Position numbers and translations under genes: made by a program
The notes under the pieces: model-generated
Seen by the model: only the letters and a program-made list of their open reading frames with translations
Databases searched by the model: none
Told to the model about the DNA's origin: nothing
Shown: one piece after another, positions 1 to 11,530 of the stretch
How the letters are laid out: every line of letters begins with the position of its first letter
How positions within the stretch are numbered: position 1 is the first letter of the stretch
Origin: Stropharia rugosoannulata
Taxonomy: Eukaryota; Basidiomycota; Agaricomycetes; Agaricales; Strophariaceae
Direction of reading: 5' to 3'
Assembly: GCA_028532985.1 (NCBI GenBank)
Contig: JANCIK010000002.1
Location: 310,001 to 374,000 of the forward strand
DNA: 64,000 bases

Positions 1-936
1 TTCTTTTCCTCTTCATTTATGGCTACGCATTGAAAACTCCAGAGTCGCCTCATGTTATCTTCAAAGCATTGTATAATAGATTTCGACTCCCTCTTGGCAA
101 GCGACCGGCAAACGTCGACGAAGAATAACTTGCAGATACCTTCAGTCTGCTTATCCATGATGGTGCTTGAGATTTCTTTTGTATCAAAGGGCGCTTACCC
201 CTTAGTTCAAGTGCATTTATCTATATCACGCAAGGTTATTGACAACAACGGAGGACAAGCGACGTTATATTAGCCTTCTATGCTTGGCCACTGCAAGACC
301 ATGTTAGCTATGTAAGAGTATTGCAGCACCAATGCAGCACGTCCAATGAAATCGGATAACGCACCGATGGTTTGTACATTTATGGTAACAAGGTTGCCAC
401 ATAAAGAAGTCGCAGTGGTTCGTGGCTCGTTTCTCAGCATTTTCTAACAGCACATTGCTGCGCCAGACAGTTCAACTCGCAATCAATTGATAGAACTCCT
501 CAACATTTGCTCGGTCGAAGTAAAGTACGCCTAACCAAGTTTCGGGGGAGTCTAACTAGACTTGCCTAAAAATTTGACCCTGGGCGTCAAGGAAATTGAT
601 AGTTGACTGAGCCGTCGAAGGGGGTTTCTGACAGCAGAGGAGAATCGTATACTTCTGGGATCCTTTGGAACTGTTACAACATATTGGTATGGTCCTTGAT
701 GAAGGCGCGTGCGTGCGGAGTCTTCACCATAGACAATACGCATTCGAACGCTTGGAACGTCCAGGCATCGGCCCATTGGCACATATATTAACTTCTTGGG
801 ATGGCAAAATATTTCGTATACAAATTTATTAGATTAACCCTATCTGAGACTACGACAGATGAGCTTGCCCTGATAAGGAGTCGACAGACGTGCATACATT
901 TGTGTGGATTTGAAACTGATAAGTTAACCCATCGTC
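1..936. other. Left edge, no supported gene
   Basis: Only short overlapping open frames are present on both strands, and none shows a recognisable domain or a convincing chain of splice sites. The stretch lies downstream of the HET-domain gene and probably includes its 3' flank. I see no tRNA, terminal repeat or other repeat here. Confidence 0.4.
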
Positions 937-2580
937 TCAACGGAAATAACCGGTCACGACCTTGATTCCTAATCTCTCTGCTTCAGCGCGATTGAAGAAA
1001 AAGACACCGTCCTTTACATTAGGCCCCGAATATGGTAGATTTAAAACCTTTGGTCCACGAAGACGCAAAGGATGTAATTGGGAAGGAAAAGAAACATTGA
1101 TTATCGGCTTTATATCTGAGAGCTTTGTGTCTGTTGAAGTTTCGATACCCCTTGGTAGTAATTCTATCGGTACTGGTATTCCGAGACTGGGTCCAGCTGA
1201 TAATTGGTAGACATCGTCATCTTGACTGATATTGGAAGAAATTATTGCCTTATATAATAGGGAAGGCCGTTTATCGTCAGAGACATCAATTGGGCGGGGA
1301 ATCACAAGATTGGATACCCAGTTGGCAGAAGAGCTGCTGTTGTCCAGAACTACGTAGTCAAGGCGGTATATCTTTTCATGACCCGAGAATTGTTGTGTGC
1401 CCCACGATATTGTATTCGTGCTAATCTCGGATGGAATGAGATCTGCAAACCTGTCACGAAGAAAAATTGGCACAGCGACGAGAGTCGCATGAATACCCAG
1501 ATGGGAGTATACAAGCGGATGTTTGGGAAAGAGCTTGTTCTGCGCCGTGGGTGTTTGATGAATGTAGTTTTCAATACTAGAAGGTACAATACCGGTGTTG
1601 TTGCCATGGTTGAAAAGGTCCAGGAAGTTAGTTTTGGATATCATTAGCTCCCGAAACATTCTTCGTAGTGCATTACGTGAGCCTTCACCGTAGGCAATGG
1701 GAATCTGTACTCCAAGCAGCCCCATCAAGGAATAGATTTGGTCCTCTTTGCGTGTAACTTTGCGACGTGCAGCTAGCTGCATTACTCGACAGATTCGGAC
1801 CCCTTCAGTACCGTGGTAGAACTCGTGGAGCTCCTCTGAGGTAATTGACGACGCCTGAAAGATCTGGTGTTTAAGCGTAAGAGTGAGAGCATTCAGAGAG
1901 GTGTCGTATTCATAGTGTTTATAGTCCAATATAGCAGTGGATGCTGATGAAGTGACAGAAGGATCAAGAATTTCCCAGTGTTGGTTATAGAAGTATATGT
2001 GCTCGTTGGCCAACAGCTCCTGCAAAGTCCATCCTCGAGTGAACCAAGCATCTTTATGCATTTGGTCGAGTACCAGTGTTTCCGATAAATAAGTGATGCA
2101 AGTGAAGGCACCTTTATACCACTTGAACATCGAGCGAATGGACTCATCTAGTTCCGTGCTACTCTCCTTATTGATACAGGCTGTATCCATCCAGCCAAAT
2201 CGAACTCCATGCTCACGAGCAGCAATTTGACAGAATTTAGCCAGCTTTGAGTACCCTCGTGCATATTCTGGCAGGTGTCGTGAAGACCAGTTTTGGAATA
2301 GTAAGTCGCCAGGGGTGTCGCGAATCCATGTATGTGACAAAATTGCATAATCGGTGAGCTTTTGTATGGTCAAATACGGATTGCTTTTCTTCCATCTGTA
2401 TTGAAATTCTTTAAAACGTTCTGTTACCAATTTGGAAATGGTATTCCGCTCGATTAGACGAATATTGGACCCATCGGAGTCAAATGTCAGCAGACGGATA
2501 GGTAAATTGTTGAATACAATGTAGTTGATCTTGTCAATGATGACTGATGGAACTGGATCTGCAATATTTCCAAGCAGCAT
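937..2580 (-). CDS. HET-domain (heterokaryon incompatibility) protein
   Basis: The 547-residue frame carries a typical HET domain. DYAILSHTW lies at about residues 76-84, GYSKLAKFC opens the second block, then FGWMDTACINK, and WFTRGWTLQELLA closes the core. This is followed by the usual QIYSLMGLLGVQIPIAYGEG segment (about residues 280-300). HET proteins trigger cell death when genetically different hyphae fuse, and are cytoplasmic effectors of non-self recognition. The ATG at 2580 follows directly after an AG acceptor, so it may be an internal exon boundary; the upstream exon chain (2625-3204) points at it but joins out of frame. The C-terminal part has a degraded relative at 34.5-34.7 kb. 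Family assignment is secure; the start is not, and partner specificity cannot be read from the sequence. Confidence 0.85.
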   Translation of the reverse strand: MLLGNIADPVPSVIIDKINYIVFNNLPIRLLTFDSDGSNIRLIERNTISKLVTERFKEFQYRWKKSNPYLTIQKLTDYAILSHTWIRDTPGDLLFQNWSSRHLPEYARGYSKLAKFCQIAAREHGVRFGWMDTACINKESSTELDESIRSMFKWYKGAFTCITYLSETLVLDQMHKDAWFTRGWTLQELLANEHIYFYNQHWEILDPSVTSSASTAILDYKHYEYDTSLNALTLTLKHQIFQASSITSEELHEFYHGTEGVRICRVMQLAARRKVTRKEDQIYSLMGLLGVQIPIAYGEGSRNALRRMFRELMISKTNFLDLFNHGNNTGIVPSSIENYIHQTPTAQNKLFPKHPLVYSHLGIHATLVAVPIFLRDRFADLIPSEISTNTISWGTQQFSGHEKIYRLDYVVLDNSSSSANWVSNLVIPRPIDVSDDKRPSLLYKAIISSNISQDDDVYQLSAGPSLGIPVPIELLPRGIETSTDTKLSDIKPIINVSFPSQLHPLRLRGPKVLNLPYSGPNVKDGVFFFNRAEAERLGIKVVTGYFR

Positions 2581-2624
2581 CTAAGATGAGTAGTGTAATC
2601 ACTGGAATACAACTAAAGAATTAC

Positions 2625-3204
2625 CAGTATAAATGAACAAGTCCACCATCTTGCACATCAGAGCAAATTCCACTTCATTTTGGCAGTTTGACGACACGGC
2701 TATGTACCGAAACGGGGGTATGTCAGCAATGGTAATAAAGTTCTAGGCCATGGTATGTACATACCCAACTCCTCAACTTCGCTATCTGAATCTTCGATCT
2801 TTGAATGTGGCTCCGGATTCTTTGCTACTCCACCCACAATTCACCGGAAGAATATATCAATGAACCCAAAAGGAAGAAAAATTGATATACCTTTTCCTTG
2901 ATATTTAACGACATATCCGATGAAGTTCTCTAATGATTTAACCAGCTCCTGTCCTTCAACTGATTGACCAAGGTGCACCATATCAGCGTCTAAAAATAGC
3001 ACTAAGCGGACGTATTCTGAATCAACCAGCGATACTAATCTTGGACGCACTTTGCTCAGCCTGAGGTAACTCGGAGGCACCTTGACAAGAGTATAAGGGT
3101 ATGTATACAGCTATAGTAAAAAGTAGACAGTCACCGATGGATGAAGGTGTAATAGCATCAATCACTGGCCTCATAAATCTAACAAGGCTAACAAGGAGCT
3201 CCAT
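2625..3204 (-). CDS. Exon chain upstream of the HET gene, unknown
   Basis: Starting from the ATG at 3204 (MELLVSLVRF), four exons can be chained with consistent phase: 3204-3135, 3049-2891, 2827-2765 and 2699-2625. Introns have GT-AG borders. They encode about 122 residues, including a hydrophobic segment (YVRLVLFLDADMV) and an acidic stretch (KIEDSDSEVEE). A 44-bp intron (2581-2624) with a good donor would join this to the HET exon, but the phase is off by one base. Either the HET gene lost its N-terminus by a frameshift, or this is a separate small gene. I recognise no domain. The short exon spacing and direct abutment favour a common origin with the HET gene. Confidence 0.4.
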
Positions 3205-3460
3205 GCTATGGATGCTTGCATCAACTTATCAAACGAGCCATCAATATACTTTTCAGGTTTAGCAGATCAACAGCTCTACCTGTACCAACGGAATTTGTCG
3301 CGTCTGATAGATGAGCAAGGTCGATTAGTGCCGAAGCACACCTCCCGACACATCGAGATCGGACTTACCACGGGCAACAGACTGTCCGGCGGACATGATG
3401 GCTCTACAATCTTGAGGGTTACGGATGGGTATGACTTGTGTGAGATAGCAAGTTTGAAGC

Positions 3461-3980
3461 TCACTCCGGGCAGCGCAACTTTTTTGGCGGGCTTATAACA
3501 ACGGATAAACCTGTATTTTCAGTGAGATTTTAGATTAGGCCGAAATTTTGAATAAAAATAGCAGTTTTGGCATGTGCGAAAAGAAGCCCGAAATTGAACA
3601 CTTACTTAGAGATGTTCATATGACTGAAGCCATAAAGGAAACTATGATTTTAATTCATTCAGAAATTGAAAACAATAACTAAAGTGTATTCATAAATTTG
3701 AGTATGACAAAAGTAAGTAACTTTGGTTAGTTTAAAATAACAATAGAAACTTAGGTAATGTGCGAACAATTCAGCCTTGCAACAATTGTGACTAAGGTAA
3801 GAGTTTTCTTTTATGCCGAAACTATGGTTGATATCTATGTATTTTGTCAGGCTGAACCCCACTTTTTATAGTATTGGGCAGACAAAAGTCATAAATCTCA
3901 ACCATAGTTTCAGTATAAATGAAAACTCTTACTTATCCGGTGTTATAAGCCCGCCAAAAAAGTTGCGCTGCCCGGAGTGA
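3461..3980. mobile_element. 520-bp element with perfect 40-bp terminal inverted repeats
   Basis: Bases 3461-3500 are the exact reverse complement of 3941-3980 (termini TCACTCCGGGCAGCGCAACT inward), and weaker inverted similarity continues a further 10-15 bases. A second nested inverted repeat lies inside: about 3793-3838 against 3886-3936, sharing the complement of AAACTATGGTTGA. No transposase is encoded, so it is a non-autonomous MITE-like element or a foldback element. Flanks show no convincing target-site duplication, so the superfamily is unassigned. Perfect termini suggest recent activity. The open frame at 3208-3498 runs into the left terminus and is probably not a gene. Confidence 0.75.
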
Positions 3981-4379
3981 AGGCAAGCAGGCTGGACAGA
4001 CGTGGCGACACTTTTATAGAATTAGGTTCTCACAGCCAGCGTTAATAAGGCAGAAAAAAAAAGCAATTGATATGTAAGGGAAAAACTTCACTTTATGCTT
4101 TTCCAATGCGCGAGTATGTATAATCAAATCACTTCGTGAAGTTGAGGCTTTTTGGACGAAATAAGTCACATACGAGCCCAAGGTGCACGTAGTACGACTT
4201 GGCTCATTCTGTTCGCTGGGTATGCAGGAAGCAGAGTACTCGCGCAGTCATGTCCTTGTGTATGCGTGAGTGAGATGGATGACGGGGACAGACCGCCGCA
4301 ACAGATCGACTGGGCATTAATGCATCAGGCTCAGTGTACTGTGTAGCTGGACGTATATATTTGCGAGACAGCACTTCAA

Positions 4380-5150
4380 ACAAAGGAGGAGGATCTCCAG
4401 AAATAAACCTGTATTTCAATAAACAGGCGGGTGAGTGGGCAGAAACAGTTCGTGGAGCTTACACTCAAACAAGTAAACAACATCCTTCTCGAGAGTAAGC
4501 AGACGGAGTCCGAGGCTTAGCTTGAACGATGCTAGGCTAGGGAGACACGTCCAAACATTCCTTGAACTTCCAAAGCAGTGAACCAACCGCTGTGAGGGCA
4601 ATGTGAGGGAGGGCGCTACCGCTCAACGTTATCAAACCGGACAAAAATCTTGACGCTGTCCTTTGTAAAGCGAAGAAGAGGGCAGGACAGTGTACCACAG
4701 ACTTGAAAGTTGGAGAGCTCAAGACAAAAAAGGCCTGCATGCCTCGACCATTGCGGGTCGATGCAAGGTCGATGACTCGCCGTGCACGGCATTTGCGCGA
4801 CATTTGCTTATGTTTACCCGAGGTGGCGATGTCCCAAATCAAAGTGACGTCCATTTTCAAAGGCTCAACAAAGGTTGACTATATTATGTAACGTTCAAAA
4901 ATGTTCAACCTTCAACATTCAATATTTAAATATTTAGCCTTTAACCCAGGTTCAAACTGTTATGTCAATAAAAATCGAGAATGGCAAGATCAGACTGGGT
5001 ACTAGCTTTGCTCTTTCTAAACTTCGCGCTATTGAACCCTGGGGTAGCAATGAATTTTCGCGAGCCCAGTCTTCCAACGAAGCAGCATCTCAGAGCTCCA
5101 AAACTACGAATGGAGGAGACTCGCAAGGACCGAGCCGTGCTTCGTAACAG
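4380..5150. repeat. Diverged direct repeat, copy 1
   Basis: This segment is similar along most of its length to 5514-6160. Shared blocks include GGAGGATCTCCAG/GAAGAGGATCTCAG at the start, AACAGTTCGT(G/A)GAGCTTACA, GAGGGCAGGACAGTG, CATTTGCGCGACATTTGCTT, and GCGAGCCCAGTCTTCCAACG near the end. Copy 1 holds about 130 extra bases (about 4850-5000) that are AT-rich. Open frames in it are short and not conserved between copies, so I do not call genes. Confidence 0.65.
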
Positions 5151-5513
5151 CTGCGGTCTCTTACGTCAATGAATCAATGCTATCTGCAGGAAGGAGCCTC
5201 AAAATGTAGAGGCAAATCGCACAGTGGTGAGCTGAGCGCCTCTTGCAGCACTGACTCCAACCTCACCACTGGATCAGCTCCAGTATCTGTTTCTTCACGG
5301 CATTGTTGACGGGGAATTCAAATTGGACCACCCGAGCAATCTTACCAATCGTATGTACCGGCAAACTCATGACGTGCACCTTCTAATTTTTCCTCAGTTG
5401 ATAGCCGCTGACTGCACAAGGCTATGGATACATATGCAGTGTTTTCCGTGATATGTTCGGACGCCACTTTGCATGCAGCTACGTGTGTATGCGTGAGAGA
5501 TTGCACATCGAGC

Positions 5514-6160
5514 AATGAAGGAAGAGGATCTCAGGAGATGAACCTGTAATCAAACAAACAGGCAGGTGAGTGGGCGCCATGAAAATGGGAATAGCCGGAA
5601 ACAGTTCGTAGAGCTTACATTCAAACAAAATGCTTCTTGAGAGTAAGCAGACTGAGGGGTAGCTTGATCAATGCAAAGACGAGGGAGACGCGTGGGACAT
5701 TCCTTGTTGAACTTCCAAAGCGAGCCTGGCCTCGAAACCGCTACGAGGGAGGCTGGAAGCCACCGGCGCGTTGCCGCTCAACGTCATCGAACCGGACAAA
5801 AACTTGACACTGTCCTTTGGAAAGTGAAAAAGAGGGCAGGACAGTGCACTGCAGACTTGGAGAGCCCGAGATAAAGAAGGTCTGCATGCCTCGACCACTT
5901 GCGCGTCCATGAGCAATCCACGAGTGCACATCGCGGCATTTGCGCGACATTTGCGCGACATTTGCTTGTGTTCGCCCTAGGTCTAGGTGGCGACTTCAAA
6001 CTTCAACCTTAGCTCTTTCTAAACTTCGCGCTATCAAACCCTAGGGTGCCAATGAGTTCTTGCGAGCCCAGTCTTCCAACGATGCAGTATCTCAGAGCTC
6101 CAATACTACGAATGGAGGAGACCGCCACAAGATCGCAAGGACCGAGCCGTTCGCTTGCAT
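5514..6160. repeat. Diverged direct repeat, copy 2
   Basis: Second copy of the 4380-5150 unit, in the same orientation and separated from it by about 360 bp. Substitutions and small indels are scattered evenly, which indicates an old local duplication rather than a recent transposition. No terminal repeats or target-site duplication are visible at the borders. Confidence 0.65.
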
Positions 6161-6206
6161 TTCGTTGCTTAAATTACTGTAGTAGCACGACCTGTACATC
6201 CTTGTC

Positions 6207-6760
6207 CTTAGGCATCATGAGCAATTCCGCATCGAAAGCCACCTGCAGTTAATTACCATTAGCTGGGATAAATGCAAACACAAAATGGTCATACTATTTT
6301 CTGCCTTTTCGCGGAGCGTAAGGTGCCATTCAGAGCTTCCACTGAAGCCATGGTTAATCAGTTGATTACGAGGAGATATAAGCAGATAATTACGGGTATC
6401 CGCGGTTTTCTCGAAAAGAATGCCATAGGGGGCGCTGGTCTTTCCATCGGAGTTCACTGAACCGTAGTCTTTGATCGCTTCTATAAATTTGAATGCTCGA
6501 GACAAGAAATAATATGAATATCTGTAAGAATGCACCAACTCTTCAAAATCTCTATTTCGTGAGAGGTATTGACCGACACTACAAGAACATATTCAGCAAC
6601 CATCAGAGGCCGTTGCAGATATAGATTGAGCAGAAATTGCGGAAATGTAAATGACAGATCATGTCTAGATCATCATTGGCAACTCCATAATTCTGAAAGC
6701 CACGCAACTTGTAAACCAAGTAAAGAGATCTGTTATCAGAAAGCAGTTGGCGGTATGTAA
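6207..6760 (-). CDS. Probable hypothetical gene, exon structure incomplete
   Basis: A coding-looking stretch of about 100 residues (from RNRDFEELVHSYRY to ...WHLTLREKAEN) reads down to about 6280, followed by a 52-bp GT-AG intron and a short last exon ending in GIAHDA with a stop at 6207. A further possible upstream exon (KLRGFQNYGVANDDLDM) lies near 6665-6720, but I could not join it in phase. The composition (many aromatic and charged residues, no low complexity) looks like protein, yet I recognise no family. It is convergent with the end of repeat copy 2 and divergent from the 5-phosphatase gene at 7005. Confidence 0.35.
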
Positions 6761-7004
6761 GTGAAAGATCTTGAGAGTTTTGATGGGCACAAACGCATAT
6801 TTGTCCCTATTAGCATGCAATATTTGGACAATATTTATGATCCTTCGTACGGTTCCCTTCATTCTCGCCTGCTTTGTTTCTTCCTCTTTGACGTACCACA
6901 CTTTCAGATACGGCAACGGCTACGGAGCCCACGGTCGACGAAAGAAGCAGAAATCAGCAGCTGGCCTCTGAAAAGTCACAAAGGATTTTGCGCATCGCAG
7001 GAGG

Positions 7005-10000
7005 ATGGACCATGCCGATATTGATGAAGAATCCCTGCAGGCGGTGAAAAGCCTGCGATCTAAATTCGAGAAGCTGGCGTCGGAGTCGTCGATTAAGCCG
7101 CGTCAGACATCGAGCGAACTGTTGACAGTGAGGGCTCCGGGGAGCCCTCGCCGCCGTGCCACCTCGAGCTCTGAGGTCGACAATCCGCCGGCGGATCCAG
7201 TCTACTTGCGAGGGTCTACGTCATCCTCGGACCTGAAGACGACGCTCAAACGACCCCCACCGCCGCCACCAGCGGCGCGGAACTCAAATTTAATAGTGCC
7301 ACCATCACCTTCGCCATCTCCAGCACTTCTCTTGCGGCCGGTCCCCATTCCACCCGTTTCAGCTTCCAAAGACATACCGACAGCCCCGCCTGCTAACAAC
7401 AAAATGTGGGTCTCACTGTTTCTCTGCCCGGGTGTCTTGGTCTGATAGTAATTAGTGACAGCCAGATTTCGCCGCCGTCGAGTCGGATAACTACTCCGCG
7501 GACTAGTAGCGCGACGGCTAGAGACTTGAAACCGAGCATACCTCCGCGGCCATTGTCTTTAATACAGCAACCACGACAACAGATCGGTGCACAACTTTTC
7601 GAGGAAGTGGATAATGTTACGCATGTGCACCCATCCATCTCCAGAATCCCCCCACCAATTCCGACTAGACTCCACGCGGATAGCGATGCTTCACAAAGAG
7701 TGGCCAGTTCCAGTCTGATTCCAGCTAACTCTACTTTGGATATCGAAACCTCACAGGTCTCACAGCCACCTAGTCGGAGAACAACGCCGCGAAGCAGCTT
7801 TCTCACTTCCGCAGAGGGGAAACCTGCGATCCCTCCGCGACCGACGTCGCTCATTCCCCAAATACGACAACATTCTGATCCCCATATAAGCGATAGTCCA
7901 TTCTCTGACGAAGAGCTAGATGCTGCCGTACTCAAAGCTGCGCCACCTCCAATACCTACAAGGCCACCAGCTGATGTCGATACATTGCGCAAAGCTGCCA
8001 TTCAACCCATTACTGATCCTGTTACGGATGTCGATATCTCTCAAAGGTCTACTCAAATACACACACCTCCTCCTCCCCCTCCACGGCACCAAAGTCCGAT
8101 ATCTGTCAATAGTGGCGATCGTACGACCTTAAAGACATCCTCTGCTCCTGCTTCAAAAGTGACAAGTCCGCCACCAGCACTTCCTGTCCGTCGGAGCACT
8201 ATTGCCACTCAAGAAGCGCCATCTTCGTCAGCTCCACCGCCACTTCCTACCCGATCACAATTAAATGCTGCCCCATCAGCAGGAAGCGTTGACCCATCAG
8301 CAGGTGGAAGCAGAGTGCTGAACAGACTTCCACCACCCCCAACGCGTACGATAGGACTTGGGGATAAACTGCCGCCGCCTCGGCGCCCAGCCACTCCATC
8401 TTCAGATGAGGACTCTGGAGAAGAAGACGAGCCCAAAACGCAGGCAGTTGACCTTATGCCTGATAGTAGCGCATCGTCCAGGCGCCCGCCCGTCTTGCGC
8501 TTCCGAGATGGGTTCCCGGACCATCGGATCCATGTACACCCGCAAACAGGAAGTGTTGTGCTGTCGGGATCGCATGCAGTGGTTGGGCATGGCCACCACA
8601 TCAAGATATACGACTTGACCGTATCGGACGTCCCCACTTTCACTGTCGACACGAAGGAGCTGGGCTTGAAGGATGTGAAAGTGACATGTGTGGAGGTCAG
8701 GCCCACGTCAAATAAGGCCGACATCGGCTCGTTGATCTGGGTCGGGACGAGGGAAGGCCATCTCTTCGAGCTCGATATGCGCACCGGGTCCGCTCGAGGC
8801 ACAAAATACGCGGCGCATCTTCACCCCGTTACACACCTCTTCAGACACGGGCGCTCCATGATATCCCTCGACGAGTCCGGAAAGACACTTATTTTCTCGC
8901 CCGACCCAGACGACGACGAAGATATCACGCTGTTTACTACGATGCCGCGCGTCATGCGGACAACAGACAAGCAGGACTTTGTAAAGCTTATAGACGGAAA
9001 GTTGTGGACAGCTGCACGCGCTGACCACCACGGGGTTGGAGGTACAACTCAGCGCCTGCCCGTCATCCGCGTGTACGACGTGTTCAACCCCGCTGCACCT
9101 GGCCGCTCGCTGCTCCCGACAGACCACGTCGGCGCAGTCACTTCAGCTGCCATTGTCCCCACCCGGCCGCGGACAGTGTATGTCGGGCACGAGGAGGGAT
9201 ACGTTTCGCTCTGGGAGCTGGATACTGAGGATGGATTTCCAATTTGTGTTGAGGTCATGAAAGTGTCCCCGTCCGACGTTCTTAGCCTCGAGGGCGTGAA
9301 CGACCGACTCTGGGTGGGCAGCCGGAACGGGATGATATCTGCCTACAACGTCGCGGTCCGGCCCTGGCTTGTGACGAATTGTTGGAGTGCACATGCAGGC
9401 GTGCCGGTGCTCAAGCTTGTTGCAGACCACTTTGCAATAGAGAAGGTTGGGCGGCTATGTGTTGCGAGTGTAGGCCGGGACGACCATATGCGCATCTGGG
9501 ACGGGCTGCTAGGCGCAGACTGGATTGGTGAGTTTCAGGTATTGCGCATACTTAGAGTGAAATTACTAATTTAAATATAGATAACGAGCTGGTGAAGTGC
9601 GAGACGTCGTTCTCGTCCTTCCACGACGTCACTGTGCTTGTCGTCTCGTGGAACTGCGATTCTGCACGGCCAGACGCTCTTACGGGGGAGAACGAAAGCT
9701 TCCTAACCGATGCGCTTCTCAGCGTTGATACAGCGCCGGACGTGATCGTATTCGGACTGCAGGAGGTGATTGACCTCGAGAGCAGGAAGATGGTTGCCAA
9801 GAATGTGATACTTGGAGGGAAGAAGAAGGCGGAGGACGGTGGTCTGTCAGACAAAGTCACTGGGGCGTACAAGCGTTGGTACGACCGCCTGATCACGGCC
9901 GTCAAGACAGCGATGCCCAGGGATGTTCCCTATTGCGTCGTTCACACCGAGAGTCTTGTCGGCCTGTTCTCATGCATTTTTGTGAAAAATACGGAAAGAG

Positions 10001-10861
10001 GAAGGTTTGATGACGTCGCTATCACTACGATTAAGAGGGGAATGGGGGGAAGGTACGGGAATAAGGTAATTATATGCGTGGAACTGTAAGGATAAAGAAC
10101 TAAACGGCCTATTTTACAGGGTGGCATCGTTGCACGTTTTGTGGTTGGCGACTCTTCGCTTTGCTTCATGAACTGCCATCTGGCTGCTGGTCAAAAGGCC
10201 GTTCGGCGGAGGAACGCAGACATTGCGAGTATGCTGGAGGACAGGGCGGTGTTTGCACCCACCGAACATCCATTTGCTTACGTCGGCGGCGGGGATGGAA
10301 CAATGATTCTTGACCATGAATTTGTCATCGTAAGGTCTACTGTGCCGTTCATGATCTACCTTTCTAATAATAATGTAGCTCAACGGCGATCTCAACTATC
10401 GTATTGACCACCGCCGCGACGCGATCATAGCTTCCATCAATGCCAACGACCTTGCGCCCCTTATCCAGCACGATCAGCTTCTGCACCAGATCAAAACCAA
10501 CCGTGGCTGTCGCCTCAGAGGCTTCGCCGAGGGCCCATTGACATTCGCGCCGACATACAAGTACGACCCACGTTCGAACGAGTACGATACGTCTGAGAAG
10601 CGCCGCCTCCCCGCGTGGTGTGACCGCGTCCTTTGGAAGTCGCGCGTGCCCGCCCGGATACGCCAGTTGCACTATCGCCGGTACGAGGTGAACATTTCGG
10701 ACCATCGCCCGATATCAGCGGCGTTTGCCATTAATGTGAAGAGCTTTGACTCGGAGGCGAGGGAGCGGGCCCGCGCAGGTCTGGAGAAGAGATGGGTGGA
10801 AGAGCAGAGACGGCTGCTTGACCTCCTATACAAATTCTACAAAGGCCAGGCTCTGAATTAA
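7005..10861 (+). CDS. WD40 repeat / inositol polyphosphate 5-phosphatase
   Basis: Five exons (7005-7405, 7462-9527, 9581-10065, 10120-10329, 10379-10861) give 1214 residues with exact phase closure. Residues 1-470 are a disordered, proline-rich tail with many PPPP and PPRP stretches (likely SH3/WW ligands). Residues about 476-820 form a WD40-type beta-propeller region. Residues about 825-1180 are the IPPc catalytic domain: WNCDSARP, GLQEVIDL, NCHLAAG, the signature GDLNYR, PAWCDR and SDHRPI are all present, so the active site looks intact. The family removes the 5-phosphate from phosphoinositides or inositol phosphates at membranes and endosomes and affects actin and trafficking. There is no SAC domain, unlike yeast Inp52/53; the WD40-5-phosphatase layout resembles plant 5PTases. 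Substrate preference is not readable from the sequence. Confidence 0.93.
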
Positions 10862-11530
10862 GTATCTACGCCCCCTCTCGAGTCTTTCTCAATCATCCGC
10901 AATTCGGTTTTGGCGCTGAGGCGTCCAGCGCTCGCTCTTCACTGTCCGGTGGTACCCTTAGGTTCATGGTCTTCATTTGCTCGTCATTTCCGTGTTTTAC
11001 ATAGGCTCTCCGGCTCATCTCATCTGTACCACTACCCCCATATTTTGCTGCATATTCATAGACTTTCGATGGACTTCTGTTACACTTACATATATGATAT
11101 TTTCAGCCCCACTAGTACATATATACCCGACCGCCCATGAACCGTAGTAGGCACTAGTCCTAGAGCTATCCCTTTTTGTACTTACCTTACTATGTAATAT
11201 GGACGTTGAACATGCTCACTGTACAATTTTGTCCCTGGATGTGTCCCTCTGAATTCGAGACGGCAGTTCGAAGGCGGTTTGTAATCCTCACAAACAGGTA
11301 TATCTTCGGCGTGCTTCTTCTATGGACAAGATAAGCTAGCGGCGTTCCGTAATGAAATTGGGCGTGATCTCATTATTCTGATTGACTGTGGGAAGTCCGA
11401 TGGTTATTAAGTATTCGGTAAAGGTTGGTCTGATGCTCGTACATGTAATACGTTGCCTACCCCACCCTTCCAGAGCCCACCACCACCGCTGATGAGCAAG
11501 CGCTGAAAGAGCTCTGTCCCAGCCTTCGAG
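10862..11530. other. Intergenic: 3' end of phosphatase gene, MFS promoter
   Basis: This pyrimidine-rich stretch with scattered short frames lies between two genes on the same strand. I see no RNA gene or repeat. The part after about 11,250 is the likely promoter and 5' leader of the transporter gene. Confidence 0.4.

Noticed and set aside
3208..3498. 96-codon plus-strand frame divergent from the HET-locus exon chain
   Set aside because: Its last dozen codons lie inside the terminal inverted repeat of the 3461-3980 element, it has no recognisable domain, and the frame is not supported by splice logic.
7393..8802. Long minus-strand frames (197-202 codons) opposite the 5-phosphatase gene
   Set aside because: They are shadows of the proline-rich coding sequence; the plus strand has conserved domains and matching splice sites.
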